NCBI GenBank assembly: GCA_030527645.1 | Contig: JAUNAJ010000003.1 | Span: 1 to 64,000, forward strand | Length of the DNA stretch: 64,000 nucleotides | Reading direction: 5' to 3' | Origin: Lachnospiraceae bacterium | GTDB lineage: Bacteria; Bacillota; Clostridia; Lachnospirales; Lachnospiraceae | Part shown: positions 32,825 to 42,322 of the stretch, in pieces | How positions within the stretch are numbered: position 1 is the first letter of the stretch | How the letters are laid out: every line of letters starts with the position of its first letter | Program-made: the position numbers and the translations under genes | The notes under the pieces: model-generated | Database searches by the model: none | Told to the model about the DNA's origin: nothing | What the model saw: the letters and a program-made list of their open reading frames with translations, nothing else

Positions 32825-35120
32825 TTTCAAAAGCGTACAGAAATCCGTCCGCAAAAAGGACTCCATGCAGCTTCTTCTTGGAAAGCCGGTATATACCGAG
32901 GATATCTGTCCGAAGGATGCTCTGGTCGTAAAGCTGATGCACAGTCCCCATGCCAATGCCATCATTGAAACAATCGATACCTCCAGGGCAAAGCTTGTAC
33001 CCGGAGTGGTGGATATTTATACCTGGGAGGATGTTCCGAACCAGCGGTATACCAACGCCGGTCAGACATATCCGGAGCCCTCTCCCCGTGACCGCCTGAT
33101 CATGGACCGCCATGTGCACTGCGTGGGTGATGTGGTGGCGATCATCGCAGCTGAGAATGAAAAAGCCGCCCTGAAGGCAAGAAAGCTGATCAAGATCACC
33201 TGGCAGGTGCTGGAGCCGGTGCTGGACTTTCATACAGCCAAGGATCATCCTATTCTGGTCCATCCCGAGGACAACTGGTCCTCTCCCTGTGAGGTGGGTG
33301 CGGATAACAGGCGAAATCTTGTAGCATCTGCCAGAAGCTCCCACGGAGACGTGGACGGCATTATGGAGGACTGTGATATCGTGATCGATCACACCTACCA
33401 TACAAAGGCCTTCAGCCAGACCCCCATGGAGACCTTCCGGACCTACTCAGAGCTGGACCACTATGGGCGTCTTCACCTGATCTCATCCACTCAGATCGTC
33501 TTCCATGACAGAAGGATCCTGTCCCATGCACTGGGCATACCGAAAAGCAGGATCCGCGTGGAGAAGCCCCGGATCGGCGGCGGCTTCGGATCGAAGCAGT
33601 CCTCAGTCTCTGAGGTGTATCCCTCCTTTGTCACGCTGAAAACAGGCCGTCCTGCCATGCTGATCTTCACACGAAAGGAATCCATGGAGATGGGCTCTCC
33701 CCGTCATGAGATGGAGGTCCGCGTCCGTCTGGGTGCCTCAAACGATGGAAAGATCCGTGCGCTGGATGTATATACCCTGTCTAACTCAGGAGCTTACAGC
33801 GAGCATGGCCCTACAACTGTGGGACTTTCCGGTCACAAGTCCATCCCGCTGTACACCGGCAGTCTGGAGGCCTTCCGCTTCGACTATGACGTGGTATACA
33901 CCAATACCATGGCCGCAGGTGCCTACAGGGGCTACGGTGCCACTCAGGGAACCTTTGCCGTGGAAAGCGCGGTCAATGAACTGGCGGAAAAGCTGGGAAT
34001 GGATCCGACTGAAATAAGAGATAAAAACATGGTCCGCCAGGGAATGGTCATGCCTGCCTACTACGGGGAGACAGCCAACGCCTGTGCGCTGGACCGCTGT
34101 CTTGCAAGATGTAAGGAAATCTTTGACTGGGACCGCCGGTATCCGGTACGGGATATGGGAAACGGCAAGGTTCGTGCCTCCGGCGTGGCCATGTCCATGC
34201 AGGGCTCCGGCATCTCCAGCGTGGATGTAGGTTCTGCCACTGTCAAGCTGACAGAGGACGGAAACTATCTCCTGCTGATCGGCGCAGCGGACATGGGAAC
34301 AGGAGCGGATACGATCCTGGCTCAGATGGCGGCAGAGTGCCTGGACTGCAGCGTAGAGGACATCGAGGTTTTCGGAGCCGATACAGATGCATCCCCCTAC
34401 GATTCCGGATCCTATGCCTCCTCCACCACCTATGTTACCGGCGGTGCTGTTGTAAAGGCCTGCGAGCAGCTGAAACAGCAGCTTTACAGGATTGCAGCGG
34501 ATGCACTGCAGTGTGAGCCGGATGACCTGACCTTTGAAAGAACCTGTATTCGAAGCCTTCTGACCAACGAAACAGTTCCTCTGAGTGAAATTGCCTATAA
34601 GGCCCAGTGCTTCAGTCAATATGCCGCTGAGGCCACTGCTTCCCACTCCTCTCCCTTCTCTCCTCCTCCCTTCATGGTGGGAATGGCGGAAATTGAGGTG
34701 GATACGCAAACCGGTGAGGTAACGGTTCTGGATTATATGTCCGTCGTGGACTGCGGAACACCCATCAATCCTGCACTGGCAAGAATCCAGGCTGAGGGAG
34801 GCATTGTTCAGGGAATCGGTCATACCCTGTTTGAAAATGTCACCTTCAACAGCGACGGAAAGCTGGCAGAGAATTCTCTGATGCAGTACCGGATCCCCAC
34901 CCGTCAGGATATGGGAAATCTGCGGGTTGAATTCGAGCTGAGCTATGAACCAAGCGGCCCCTTCGGAGCCAAATCCATCGGAGAGATCGTCATCAATACC
35001 CCTGCGCCGGCCATCGCACATGCCATCTACCGGGCCACCGGTGTATGGCACAGAGAGCTGCCCATTACGCCGGAGAAGATCGTGATGTCTCTTCTGGACA
35101 GATCTGCCTCAGAACAATAA
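32811..35120 (+). CDS. Selenium-dependent molybdenum hydroxylase, catalytic subunit
   Basis: A 769-residue molybdopterin-binding subunit of the xanthine dehydrogenase family. It shows the N-terminal hammerhead domain (GKPVYTEDI), the cofactor contacts IGGGFGSKQ, the AGAYRGYGATQ loop that binds near the metal, and the catalytic Glu in GPFGAKSIGE near the C-terminus. The linked yqeB, yqeC, selD and desulfurase genes mark it as one of the enzymes that need a labile selenium ligand on molybdenum. Such enzymes hydroxylate purines or N-heterocycles. The NCS2 permease downstream favours a purine. It overlaps the iron-sulfur gene by 14 bases. Confidence 0.92.
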   Translation: MEQNNFKSVQKSVRKKDSMQLLLGKPVYTEDICPKDALVVKLMHSPHANAIIETIDTSRAKLVPGVVDIYTWEDVPNQRYTNAGQTYPEPSPRDRLIMDRHVHCVGDVVAIIAAENEKAALKARKLIKITWQVLEPVLDFHTAKDHPILVHPEDNWSSPCEVGADNRRNLVASARSSHGDVDGIMEDCDIVIDHTYHTKAFSQTPMETFRTYSELDHYGRLHLISSTQIVFHDRRILSHALGIPKSRIRVEKPRIGGGFGSKQSSVSEVYPSFVTLKTGRPAMLIFTRKESMEMGSPRHEMEVRVRLGASNDGKIRALDVYTLSNSGAYSEHGPTTVGLSGHKSIPLYTGSLEAFRFDYDVVYTNTMAAGAYRGYGATQGTFAVESAVNELAEKLGMDPTEIRDKNMVRQGMVMPAYYGETANACALDRCLARCKEIFDWDRRYPVRDMGNGKVRASGVAMSMQGSGISSVDVGSATVKLTEDGNYLLLIGAADMGTGADTILAQMAAECLDCSVEDIEVFGADTDASPYDSGSYASSTTYVTGGAVVKACEQLKQQLYRIAADALQCEPDDLTFERTCIRSLLTNETVPLSEIAYKAQCFSQYAAEATASHSSPFSPPPFMVGMAEIEVDTQTGEVTVLDYMSVVDCGTPINPALARIQAEGGIVQGIGHTLFENVTFNSDGKLAENSLMQYRIPTRQDMGNLRVEFELSYEPSGPFGAKSIGEIVINTPAPAIAHAIYRATGVWHRELPITPEKIVMSLLDRSASEQ

Positions 35121-35235
35121 CAGGATAAAGTTACCGCTGTACTTAGGCTGCTGTTGCGATTGATTTCTTCAACAGTAACGGTTCGGTCTTGACTAACTTC
35201 GGGAAATTGATTAAAGTACCACTGTATCAAAGTGA

Positions 35236-35266
35236 ATGCTGCGGACATTTCCTGTGCCCGCAGCAT
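35236..35266 (+). promoter_or_regulatory. Hairpin just upstream of permease start
   Basis: ATGCTGCGG (35236-35244) pairs with CCGCAGCAT (35258-35266). It ends 25 bases before the permease ATG and has no T-run. It may mark the processed end of the hydroxylase mRNA or influence translation of the permease. Confidence 0.35.
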
Positions 35267-35291
35267 CCTTATGTAGAAAGGGAATGAAACA

Positions 35292-36683
35292 ATGAAAAAA
35301 TCTTTTGAATTACCAAAAGAAGCCTATGAACTCAATGGCAGGATGCCGCTGAAGCAGGCGATCCCGCTTGGTCTGCAGCATGTGCTGGCTATGTTCGTAG
35401 GCAACCTGACACCGATTCTTATTATCACCGGTGCCTGCGGTATTGCCGGCGAAGAGCTGGCGGATCTGCAGCTGGCACTGCTGCAGAACGCCATGCTGAT
35501 TGCCGGTATCGTTACGCTGGTGCAGCTGTTCTCCATCGGACCGGTAGGCGGAAAGGTTCCGATCATCATGGGAACCTCCTCCGGATTTATCGGTGTATTC
35601 AACAGCGTTGCTGCAACGATGGGCGGCGGTGTTCTTGCCTACGGTGCGATTATGGGAGCCTCTCTCATCGGAGGTCTTTTCGAGGGAGTTCTCGGTTTCT
35701 TCCTGAAACCGCTTCGCAGATTCTTTCCATCGATCGTAACCGGTACTGTGGTTCTTTCCATCGGACTGAGCCTGATCTCTGTAGGAATCAATTCCTTCGG
35801 AGGCGGAAATAATGCAAAGGATTTCGGATCTGTAGAGAATCTTCTCCTTGCACTGTTTGTTCTGGTAATGATCCTGATCTTCAAGCACGGATTCACCGGT
35901 ATGGCAAGCTCCTCCTCTATTCTTCTGGGAATTATCTGCGGATATATCGCTGCGGTGATCATGGGACTGGTGCTTCCTCACACAGCCATTGACGCAGAGG
36001 GTGTAGAATATACCAAGGCATGGGTTCTGAACTGGCAGAAGGTTGCTGACGCTGCCTGGTTTGATGTTCCGAATATTCTTCCTGTAACACCTGTGTTTGA
36101 TCTTCGGGCTATCATCCCCGTTTTAATCATGTTTGTGGTTACTGCGGTTGAGACAGTAGGTGATATCTCCGGTGTGATGGAGGGCGGTCTTGGACGAGAG
36201 GCTACTGACAAGGAGCTGTCCGGCGGAGTGATCTGCGACGGTATCGGATCTGCCTTCGCTGCACTGTTTGGTGTTCTTCCAAACACCTCCTTCAGCCAGA
36301 ATGTAGGTCTGGTCGCTATGACAAAGGTTGTAAACCGCTTTGCACTGGCAACCGGTGCCATCTTCCTGATTCTCTGCGGTCTGTGCCCCAAGCTGGGAGC
36401 TCTGGTTTCCATTATGCCTCAGTCTGTTCTCGGCGGTGCGGCAGTCATGATGTTCGCATCTATCGTAGTAAGCGGTATTCAGCTGATCACCAAAACACCT
36501 CTGACAGCCAGAAACCTTTCTATCGTTTCTGTTGCTCTTGGTGTTGGATACGGTATGGGAGCCAACACAGGCATCCTTGCAAATACTCCTCAGCTGGTAC
36601 AGCTGATCTTCGGCGGATCCGGAATTGTTCCCGCTGCCTTTGTGGCAATCCTGCTGAACATTCTTCTTCCGAAGGATAAATAA
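35292..36683 (+). CDS. NCS2 nucleobase permease (xanthine/uracil family)
   Basis: A 463-residue transporter with about 14 membrane helices. It has the NCS2 landmarks LGLQHVLAMFVGNLTPILI at the start (quoted: LQHVLAMF), the GTSSGFIG segment, and PNTSFSQNVGLVAMT with the family's QNxGxxxxT motif. It imports a purine (xanthine, uric acid or hypoxanthine) or uracil with a cation. The purine-specific members are most likely given the hydroxylase upstream and the purine synthesis genes downstream. The gap to the hydroxylase gene is 171 bases with no terminator seen, so both may be on one transcript. Confidence 0.92.
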   Translation: MKKSFELPKEAYELNGRMPLKQAIPLGLQHVLAMFVGNLTPILIITGACGIAGEELADLQLALLQNAMLIAGIVTLVQLFSIGPVGGKVPIIMGTSSGFIGVFNSVAATMGGGVLAYGAIMGASLIGGLFEGVLGFFLKPLRRFFPSIVTGTVVLSIGLSLISVGINSFGGGNNAKDFGSVENLLLALFVLVMILIFKHGFTGMASSSSILLGIICGYIAAVIMGLVLPHTAIDAEGVEYTKAWVLNWQKVADAAWFDVPNILPVTPVFDLRAIIPVLIMFVVTAVETVGDISGVMEGGLGREATDKELSGGVICDGIGSAFAALFGVLPNTSFSQNVGLVAMTKVVNRFALATGAIFLILCGLCPKLGALVSIMPQSVLGGAAVMMFASIVVSGIQLITKTPLTARNLSIVSVALGVGYGMGANTGILANTPQLVQLIFGGSGIVPAAFVAILLNILLPKDK

Positions 36684-36700
36684 TAAGAATATACCCAAAA

Positions 36701-36735
36701 GCAAGAGGACGTCCACCGGACGTTCTCTTTGCATG
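36701..36735 (+). terminator. Hairpin after permease gene
   Basis: GCAAGAGGACGTCC (36701-36714) pairs with GGACGTTCTCTTTGC (36718-36732) around an ACC loop, 17 bases beyond the permease stop. The T-run is short (CTCTTT), so it is a weak terminator backed by the strong one at 36742. Confidence 0.5.
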
Positions 36736-36741
36736 CATAGC

Positions 36742-36793
36742 AAAATAACGGACAGCTCCGGGCCTTATGGCCCGGAGCTGTCCGTTATTTTTT
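36742..36793. terminator. Strong bidirectional terminator
   Basis: Perfect 23-bp arms (36742-36764 and 36769-36791) around TTAT are flanked by AAAA and TTTTTTT. It separates the converging permease (plus) and guaB (minus) genes and can serve both. Confidence 0.9.
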
Positions 36794-36807
36794 CATTGAT
36801 TTAATTC

Positions 36808-38310
36808 TTACTCTGCCTGCTTATCCTTCAGAATAACATCGTGTGCACCGCCTTCAACAATGGACACGGAGGATACCTGTGTGATCTTCGCTTTGTCACG
36901 AAGCTCCTCCAGACTTAAGGCACCGCAGTTGCACATGGTATGACGGATCTTGGACAGGGTAACTGCAACACCGTCTGCAAGAGAGCCTGCATAAGGAACA
37001 TAGGAATCTACACCCTCAACGAAGCTGAGTTTCTTGTCACCGCCCAGGTCATAGCGCTGCCAGTTTCTTGCACGGGCACTACCCTCGCCCCAGTACTCCT
37101 TCACATAATTTCCGTTGATGAAGATCCTGTTTGTCGGAGACTCATCGAATCTAGCGAAGTAGCGTCCCAGCATGCAGAAATCAGATCCCATTGCCAGTGC
37201 CAGAGTCATATGGTAATCATATACAATACCGCCGTCTGAGCAGATCGGGACGTAGATACCAGTCTCTTCGAAATATTTATCTCTCTCTGCAGCCACATCA
37301 ATGACAGCTGTCGCCTGACCGCGGCCGATTCCCTTGGTCTCACGGGTGATACAGATGGAGCCGCCGCCGATACCGATCTTAACGAAATCAGCGCCTGCCT
37401 CTACCAGGTAACGGAAGCCTTCCCCGTCTACAACGTTTCCTGCACCGACCTTTACAGAATCACCGTAATGATCACGGATCCATTTCAGAGTGATTGCCTG
37501 CCATTCTGAATAGCCCTCAGAGGAGTCGATCACAAGAACATCTGCCCCTGCCTCTACCAGAGCCGGAACACGCTCAGCATAGTCACGGGTATTGATACCT
37601 GCACCAACGATATAACGTTTCTGATCATCCATCAGAGACATGGGATTGTTTTTGTGCAGATCGTAGTCCTTTCGGAATACGAATGCAACCATATGGTCAT
37701 TCTCATCCACAATGGGGAGGGCATTCAGCTTGTTGTCCCAGATAATATTGTTTGCTTCCTTCAGGGTAGTTCCCTCCCTGGCCGTAACCAGCTTCTCTCT
37801 GGGAGTCATGAAATCGCTGACCTTTGTGGAAGGATCCATACGGGTCACACGATAGTCACGGCTTGTTACGATACCGAGCAGCTTTCCTGTGCCTGTACCG
37901 TCATCGGTAACAGCCATGGTAGAGTGGCCGCTCTCAGCCTTTTTCTCCAGCACCTCTGCCAGAGTATCATCCACATGGAGGTTTGAATCGCTTACTACAA
38001 AGCCTGCTTTTGCGGCTTTTACCTTACGAACCATCTCAGCCTGCTGCTCGATGGGCTGTGAAACATATATGAATGCAATACCGCCCTCTTTTGCAAGAGC
38101 CTCACCCATCTTCTCTCCGGAAACAGACTGCATGACTGCAGAAACCATAGGAATGTTCATAGACAGAGGACATTCCTCCTGACCTTTTCTGTATTTTACT
38201 ACCGGTGTTTTCAGAGAAACATTACCGGGAATACACTCTGCTGAAGAGAAACCGGGAACAAGAAGATACTCGCTGAATGTACGAGAGGGTTCTTTGTAAT
38301 AAAATGCCAT
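36808..38310 (-). CDS. guaB: IMP dehydrogenase
   Basis: A 500-residue enzyme that oxidises IMP to XMP with NAD+, the committing step of guanine nucleotide synthesis. It has the TIM-barrel parts on both sides of a pair of CBS domains (about residues 95-225, containing [11 protein letters not shown] and [12 protein letters not shown]). The catalytic Cys is in the loop [11 protein letters not shown], and the Arg/Tyr flap lies around [13 protein letters not shown]. The ATG follows a GAGG-type site. It lies 196 bases downstream of purL on the same strand, with short hairpins in between but no clear terminator. Confidence 0.93.
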   Translation of the reverse strand: MAFYYKEPSRTFSEYLLVPGFSSAECIPGNVSLKTPVVKYRKGQEECPLSMNIPMVSAVMQSVSGEKMGEALAKEGGIAFIYVSQPIEQQAEMVRKVKAAKAGFVVSDSNLHVDDTLAEVLEKKAESGHSTMAVTDDGTGTGKLLGIVTSRDYRVTRMDPSTKVSDFMTPREKLVTAREGTTLKEANNIIWDNKLNALPIVDENDHMVAFVFRKDYDLHKNNPMSLMDDQKRYIVGAGINTRDYAERVPALVEAGADVLVIDSSEGYSEWQAITLKWIRDHYGDSVKVGAGNVVDGEGFRYLVEAGADFVKIGIGGGSICITRETKGIGRGQATAVIDVAAERDKYFEETGIYVPICSDGGIVYDYHMTLALAMGSDFCMLGRYFARFDESPTNRIFINGNYVKEYWGEGSARARNWQRYDLGGDKKLSFVEGVDSYVPYAGSLADGVAVTLSKIRHTMCNCGALSLEELRDKAKITQVSSVSIVEGGAHDVILKDKQAE

Positions 38311-38423
38311 TCGTTTTACCTCGCTTCATTTGAACTGCTGTTTTTCATACTCATACAACCATTCTATACAGCTGCATGTTTAGTTGGATACTATATCTGA
38401 GATTACTGAGAAAGTCAAGCCCC

Positions 38424-38480
38424 AGCCGGGGCTCGACCGAAAGTTGTTCTCTATTGGGTTACAGTTCACGGTAACCTCTA
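38424..38480. promoter_or_regulatory. Hairpins between purL and guaB
   Basis: AGCCCC-AG-CC-GGGGCT type hairpin (about 38424-38439) and GGTTAC-AGTTCAC-GGTAACC (about 38457-38477). The second resembles the GTTACAGTTC hairpin of the 31283-31456 cassette. They lie just past the purL stop and could stop transcription or stabilise RNA. Confidence 0.35.
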
Positions 38481-38506
38481 TTGCAGAATTACCGAGTCTG
38501 CTTCTG

Positions 38507-41500
38507 TCATTTCACACTGAAATAGTCCTTTGCTGCATCGAAGAGATGTGTCTCATACTCACCCGGTACGTTGCGATACAGCTCAGTGCCGATACGCTCG
38601 GAGTGTCCCATCTTACCGAGAACACGTCCGTCCGGAGATGTGATTCCCTCGATTGCCCATACAGAGCCGTTGGGGTTGAAGTCCACATCCATGCTTGGGG
38701 CTCCGTTCAGATCCACATACTGTGTAGCAATCTGGCCGTTGTCAGCAAGCTTCTGCAGCAGAGCCGGATCACAGAGGAAGCGTCCCTCCCCGTGAGAGAT
38801 CGGAACAGTGAATACATCTCCCGGCTGAACACGGGACAGCCATGGGGATTTGTTGGATGCAATTCTTGTATGAACAATCTTGGACTGATGACGTCCGATG
38901 ACATTGTAGCTCAGGGTCGGACAGTTCTCATCCGTATCGATGATCTCGCCGTAAGGAACAAGTCCCAGCTTGATCAGCGCCTGGAAGCCGTTGCAGATTC
39001 CCAGCATCAGACCGTCACGATTTTTCAGCAGCTCCATGGTAGCTTCCTTGACCTCCGGATTACGGAAGAAAGCAGTAATAAATTTACCGGATCCGTCCGG
39101 TTCATCACCACCGGAAAAACCACCAGGAACGAAGATGATCTGGCTTTCTTTTACAGATGCTGCAAAGCGGCTGACAGAATCAGCAACACCCTGTGCTGAC
39201 TGGTTGTTAACAACCAGGATCTCCGGCTCCAGTCCTGCTCTCTCTACTGCACGGGCACTGTCATATTCGCAGTTTGTTCCCGGGAATACAGGAATCACTA
39301 CCTTTGGTCTGGCCACAGCGACTGCCGGTGCCGGATAAGAGTCTGCCTTTGCAGTCAGAACCGGAACCTCTGTCTCATCAGTCTTTGTTCTGTTGGGATA
39401 GACACCCTCAAGAACTGCCTCGTTCAGGGCGAGAAGTTCAGATACCGGTGCACTGTCGTTTCCGAGAACGATCACAGCCTCTTCAGTGGTTGTACCGATC
39501 TTTTCCGCACCTTCTGTCTCCTCTGTCAGCTCAGCAACGATTCCTCCCGGACACAGTGCATCCCAGAGAAGATCCTTCTCTGCCCTGAATCCGATCAGAT
39601 TACCGAAGGACATGTTCATCACTGCCTCAGCGATGCCGTTCTCAACGGCCCATGCTGCTGATACCTTTCCTGCCTTATGAAGCTCATAGAACTTCTCCCA
39701 TGCAGCCTTCTTCTCGTCAGCCGTCTCACCTGCGAACAGATAGACCGGATGTCCTGCTGCCTTGAACTCAGGGGAGAGAACCTCCTGTGCCTTCAGCGGG
39801 GCAATTGCGAAGGAGATCAGTGTCGGGGGAACATCCAGATCCAGGAAGGATCCTGACATGGAGTCCTTTCCTCCGATTGCTGCTGCTCCCAGCTCAATCT
39901 GTGCATCCAGAGCACCCAGCAGTGCTGAGAATGGTTTTCCCCAGCGCTCAGGCTCCAGACGGAGTTTCTCAAAGAACTCCTGGAAGGTCAGGTATGCTTT
40001 CTTATAATCAGCTCCGCCGGCAACAATTTTTGCCATGGAGGTATACACAGTATTATATGCGCCGGTATAGGGATCGGCCGTTGTCTGCTCCGGGTCGCAT
40101 GCCCAGGACATTACACTTGCCTGATCGGTGGTCTGCTCCGGCATGACCGGGAACAATGCTGCCATCGCCTGAGCGGGAGTACGCTGGGTTTTTCCTCCGA
40201 ATGGCATCAGCACAGAACCGGCTCCGACCGTACCGTCAAATCTCTCTGTCAGACCGCGGCGGGAAGCAGATTTCAGGCTGCCTGCGATGGTGCGGAGATC
40301 TGCACCCTTCGCCTCACTGAACACAGCTCTGTCCTTTTCCGCTACAGCTACATCTGCGTGCTTTACAGCACCGTTTGTATTCAGGAAGTCACGGCTCAGG
40401 TCAGCGATGGTCACACCATTCCATTCCATCACCATACGTGCTTCCTCAGTCACTTCTGCAACCACATAGGCTTCCAGATTCTCCGCCTCTGCTGCTGCAA
40501 TGAATGCATCGACATCCTTCTTTTCAACAACGACTGCCATACGCTCCTGAGACTCGGAAATTGCAAGCTCTGTTCCGTCAAGACCGTCATATTTTTTGCG
40601 AACTGCATCCAGATTGATCTTCAGACCGTCAGCCAGCTCTCCGATGGCAACGGACACACCGCCGGCACCGAAGTCATTGCAGCGTTTGATGAGACGGGTC
40701 ACCTCGCTGTTGCGGAACAGTCTCTGGATCTTCCTCTCCTCAGGTGCATTTCCCTTCTGCACCTCTGAAGCCATGGTAGTCAGTGATTTCATGTTATGGC
40801 TCTTAGAGGAACCGGTTGCACCGCCGATTCCGTCACGACCGGTCCGTCCGCCCAGAAGAACTACGATGTCCCCTGCCTCCGGACGCTCACGGCGTACATT
40901 GTATGCAGGAGCAGCACCTACAACAGCACCGCACTCCATGCGCTTTGCAATATATCCGTCATGATAGATTTCTGCAACATGACCTGTTGCAAGACCAATC
41001 TGATTTCCGTAGGAGGAATATCCTGCCGCTGCTGTCTGCGCCAGCTTACGCTGTGGAAGCTTTCCTGCCAGAGTATCCTTCAGCGCCACTCTCGGGTCTC
41101 CTCCGCCGGTGACACGCATTGCCTGATGGACATAGGCACGTCCGGAAAGCGGATCACGGATACATCCGCCGATACAGGTGGCAGCACCACCGAAGGGCTC
41201 AATCTCCGTAGGATGGTTGTGTGTCTCATTCTTAAACATCAACAGCCAGTCCTGCTCCTGACCGTCTACCTCTGCGGGAACATGGATCGAGCAGGCATTG
41301 ATCTCCTCACTCTCATCCAGCTCCGGAAGAAGACCTCGTTTTTTCAGCGTCTTCGCACCGATGGTAGCAATATCCATCAGGGTCTGAGGACGTGCAGCTG
41401 CCTTTTCCTCTCCATATACCTCAACACGATCTGCAAGATACCGGTCATAGGCTGCTCTGATCTGTTCATCCTGAATGCTGATCGTATCAAGATGGGTAGA

Positions 41501-42184
41501 GAAGGTCGTATGACGGCAGTGATCGGACCAGTAGGTATCCACCACACGGATCTCAGTAATAGTGGGATCTCTGTGCTCATCATCGCGGAAATATGCCTGA
41601 AGGAACTTCAGATCATCCAGATCCATTGCCAGTCCGAGGGAATCCAGCAGTTCTGCCAGTGCAGCTTCATCCATTCCGATAAAGCCGCCTACAGTCTCGA
41701 CCATGGTAGGAATCTCATAGTCCACCTTCAGTGTCTCAACCGGCTCCAGGCTCGCCTCACGTGCCTCTACCGGGTTGATCACGTATTTTTTGATCTTTTC
41801 AATCTCCTCATCGGATACTGCTCCGAAAAGAAGATACACAAGTGCAGCACGAACAAGAGGACGCTCACTCTGTGTCATCAGCTGGATACACTGACTGGCG
41901 GAATCCGCCCTCTGATCAAACTGTCCCGGAAGAGACTCCACTGCAAAGATGCTGCACTCACCGGAAGGACATTCTTTAGAAATGTCATCCAGCTGTGGCT
42001 CCGAGAATACGGTCTGCACCGCCCTCTCAAATACATCCTCCTCCAGGCCTTCCACATCATAGCGTTTCACCAGACGAAGTCCCTCCAGAGCTGTAATTCC
42101 CAGAACTGTTCTCAGCTCATTCAGCAGTCCTGCCGCTTCCAGACGAAGCCCTTCTTTTTTTTCAACGTAGATACGTCGTACCAT
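38507..42184 (-). CDS. purL: Phosphoribosylformylglycinamidine synthase, single chain
   Basis: A 1225-residue FGAM synthase of the large clostridial type, with synthetase and glutaminase in one chain. The reaction is FGAR + glutamine + ATP to FGAM. Two AIRS-type halves contain DHCRHTTF (substrate site), NHPTEIEPFGGAATC (ATP/Mg) and GGRTGRDGIGGATGSS. The C-terminal class I glutaminase domain has Cys1064 (LGICNGFQ), His1194 and Glu1196 (GHSER). It is downstream of purM (138-base gap with a hairpin) and upstream of guaB, so three purine genes lie together. The long open frame on the opposite strand (40796-42199) is a shadow. Confidence 0.96.
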   Translation of the reverse strand: MVRRIYVEKKEGLRLEAAGLLNELRTVLGITALEGLRLVKRYDVEGLEEDVFERAVQTVFSEPQLDDISKECPSGECSIFAVESLPGQFDQRADSASQCIQLMTQSERPLVRAALVYLLFGAVSDEEIEKIKKYVINPVEAREASLEPVETLKVDYEIPTMVETVGGFIGMDEAALAELLDSLGLAMDLDDLKFLQAYFRDDEHRDPTITEIRVVDTYWSDHCRHTTFSTHLDTISIQDEQIRAAYDRYLADRVEVYGEEKAAARPQTLMDIATIGAKTLKKRGLLPELDESEEINACSIHVPAEVDGQEQDWLLMFKNETHNHPTEIEPFGGAATCIGGCIRDPLSGRAYVHQAMRVTGGGDPRVALKDTLAGKLPQRKLAQTAAAGYSSYGNQIGLATGHVAEIYHDGYIAKRMECGAVVGAAPAYNVRRERPEAGDIVVLLGGRTGRDGIGGATGSSKSHNMKSLTTMASEVQKGNAPEERKIQRLFRNSEVTRLIKRCNDFGAGGVSVAIGELADGLKINLDAVRKKYDGLDGTELAISESQERMAVVVEKKDVDAFIAAAEAENLEAYVVAEVTEEARMVMEWNGVTIADLSRDFLNTNGAVKHADVAVAEKDRAVFSEAKGADLRTIAGSLKSASRRGLTERFDGTVGAGSVLMPFGGKTQRTPAQAMAALFPVMPEQTTDQASVMSWACDPEQTTADPYTGAYNTVYTSMAKIVAGGADYKKAYLTFQEFFEKLRLEPERWGKPFSALLGALDAQIELGAAAIGGKDSMSGSFLDLDVPPTLISFAIAPLKAQEVLSPEFKAAGHPVYLFAGETADEKKAAWEKFYELHKAGKVSAAWAVENGIAEAVMNMSFGNLIGFRAEKDLLWDALCPGGIVAELTEETEGAEKIGTTTEEAVIVLGNDSAPVSELLALNEAVLEGVYPNRTKTDETEVPVLTAKADSYPAPAVAVARPKVVIPVFPGTNCEYDSARAVERAGLEPEILVVNNQSAQGVADSVSRFAASVKESQIIFVPGGFSGGDEPDGSGKFITAFFRNPEVKEATMELLKNRDGLMLGICNGFQALIKLGLVPYGEIIDTDENCPTLSYNVIGRHQSKIVHTRIASNKSPWLSRVQPGDVFTVPISHGEGRFLCDPALLQKLADNGQIATQYVDLNGAPSMDVDFNPNGSVWAIEGITSPDGRVLGKMGHSERIGTELYRNVPGEYETHLFDAAKDYFSVK

Positions 42185-42284
42185 TGCGTTCCCTCCTGAA
42201 AATGGAATAAATAGGGGTATAGTTAATCAATCAGATGTTTCTGCATCATCTGAAATAATAACCGTTTGATAAAAGTATAAGTCA

Positions 42285-42315
42285 GGGCGGTCTTACAGCC
42301 GTCCCGACTTATTCT
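42285..42315 (-). terminator. Hairpin after purM
   Basis: Partly mismatched arms AAGTC-GGGCGG and CCGTC-CGACTT surround TCTTACAG, just past the purM stop. A mixed T/A run follows on the minus strand. It is a moderate terminator or attenuator between purM and purL. Confidence 0.5.
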
Positions 42316-42322
42316 ATTGTCC

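Noticed and set aside
33786-35051. A 421-codon open frame on the minus strand
   Set aside because: Antisense to the molybdenum hydroxylase catalytic gene. Gly/Cys/His-rich translation without a family match.
40796-42199. A 467-codon open frame on the plus strand
   Set aside because: It is antisense to the 5' part of purL, whose protein motifs are unmistakable. The Cys- and His-rich translation is typical of a shadow frame.
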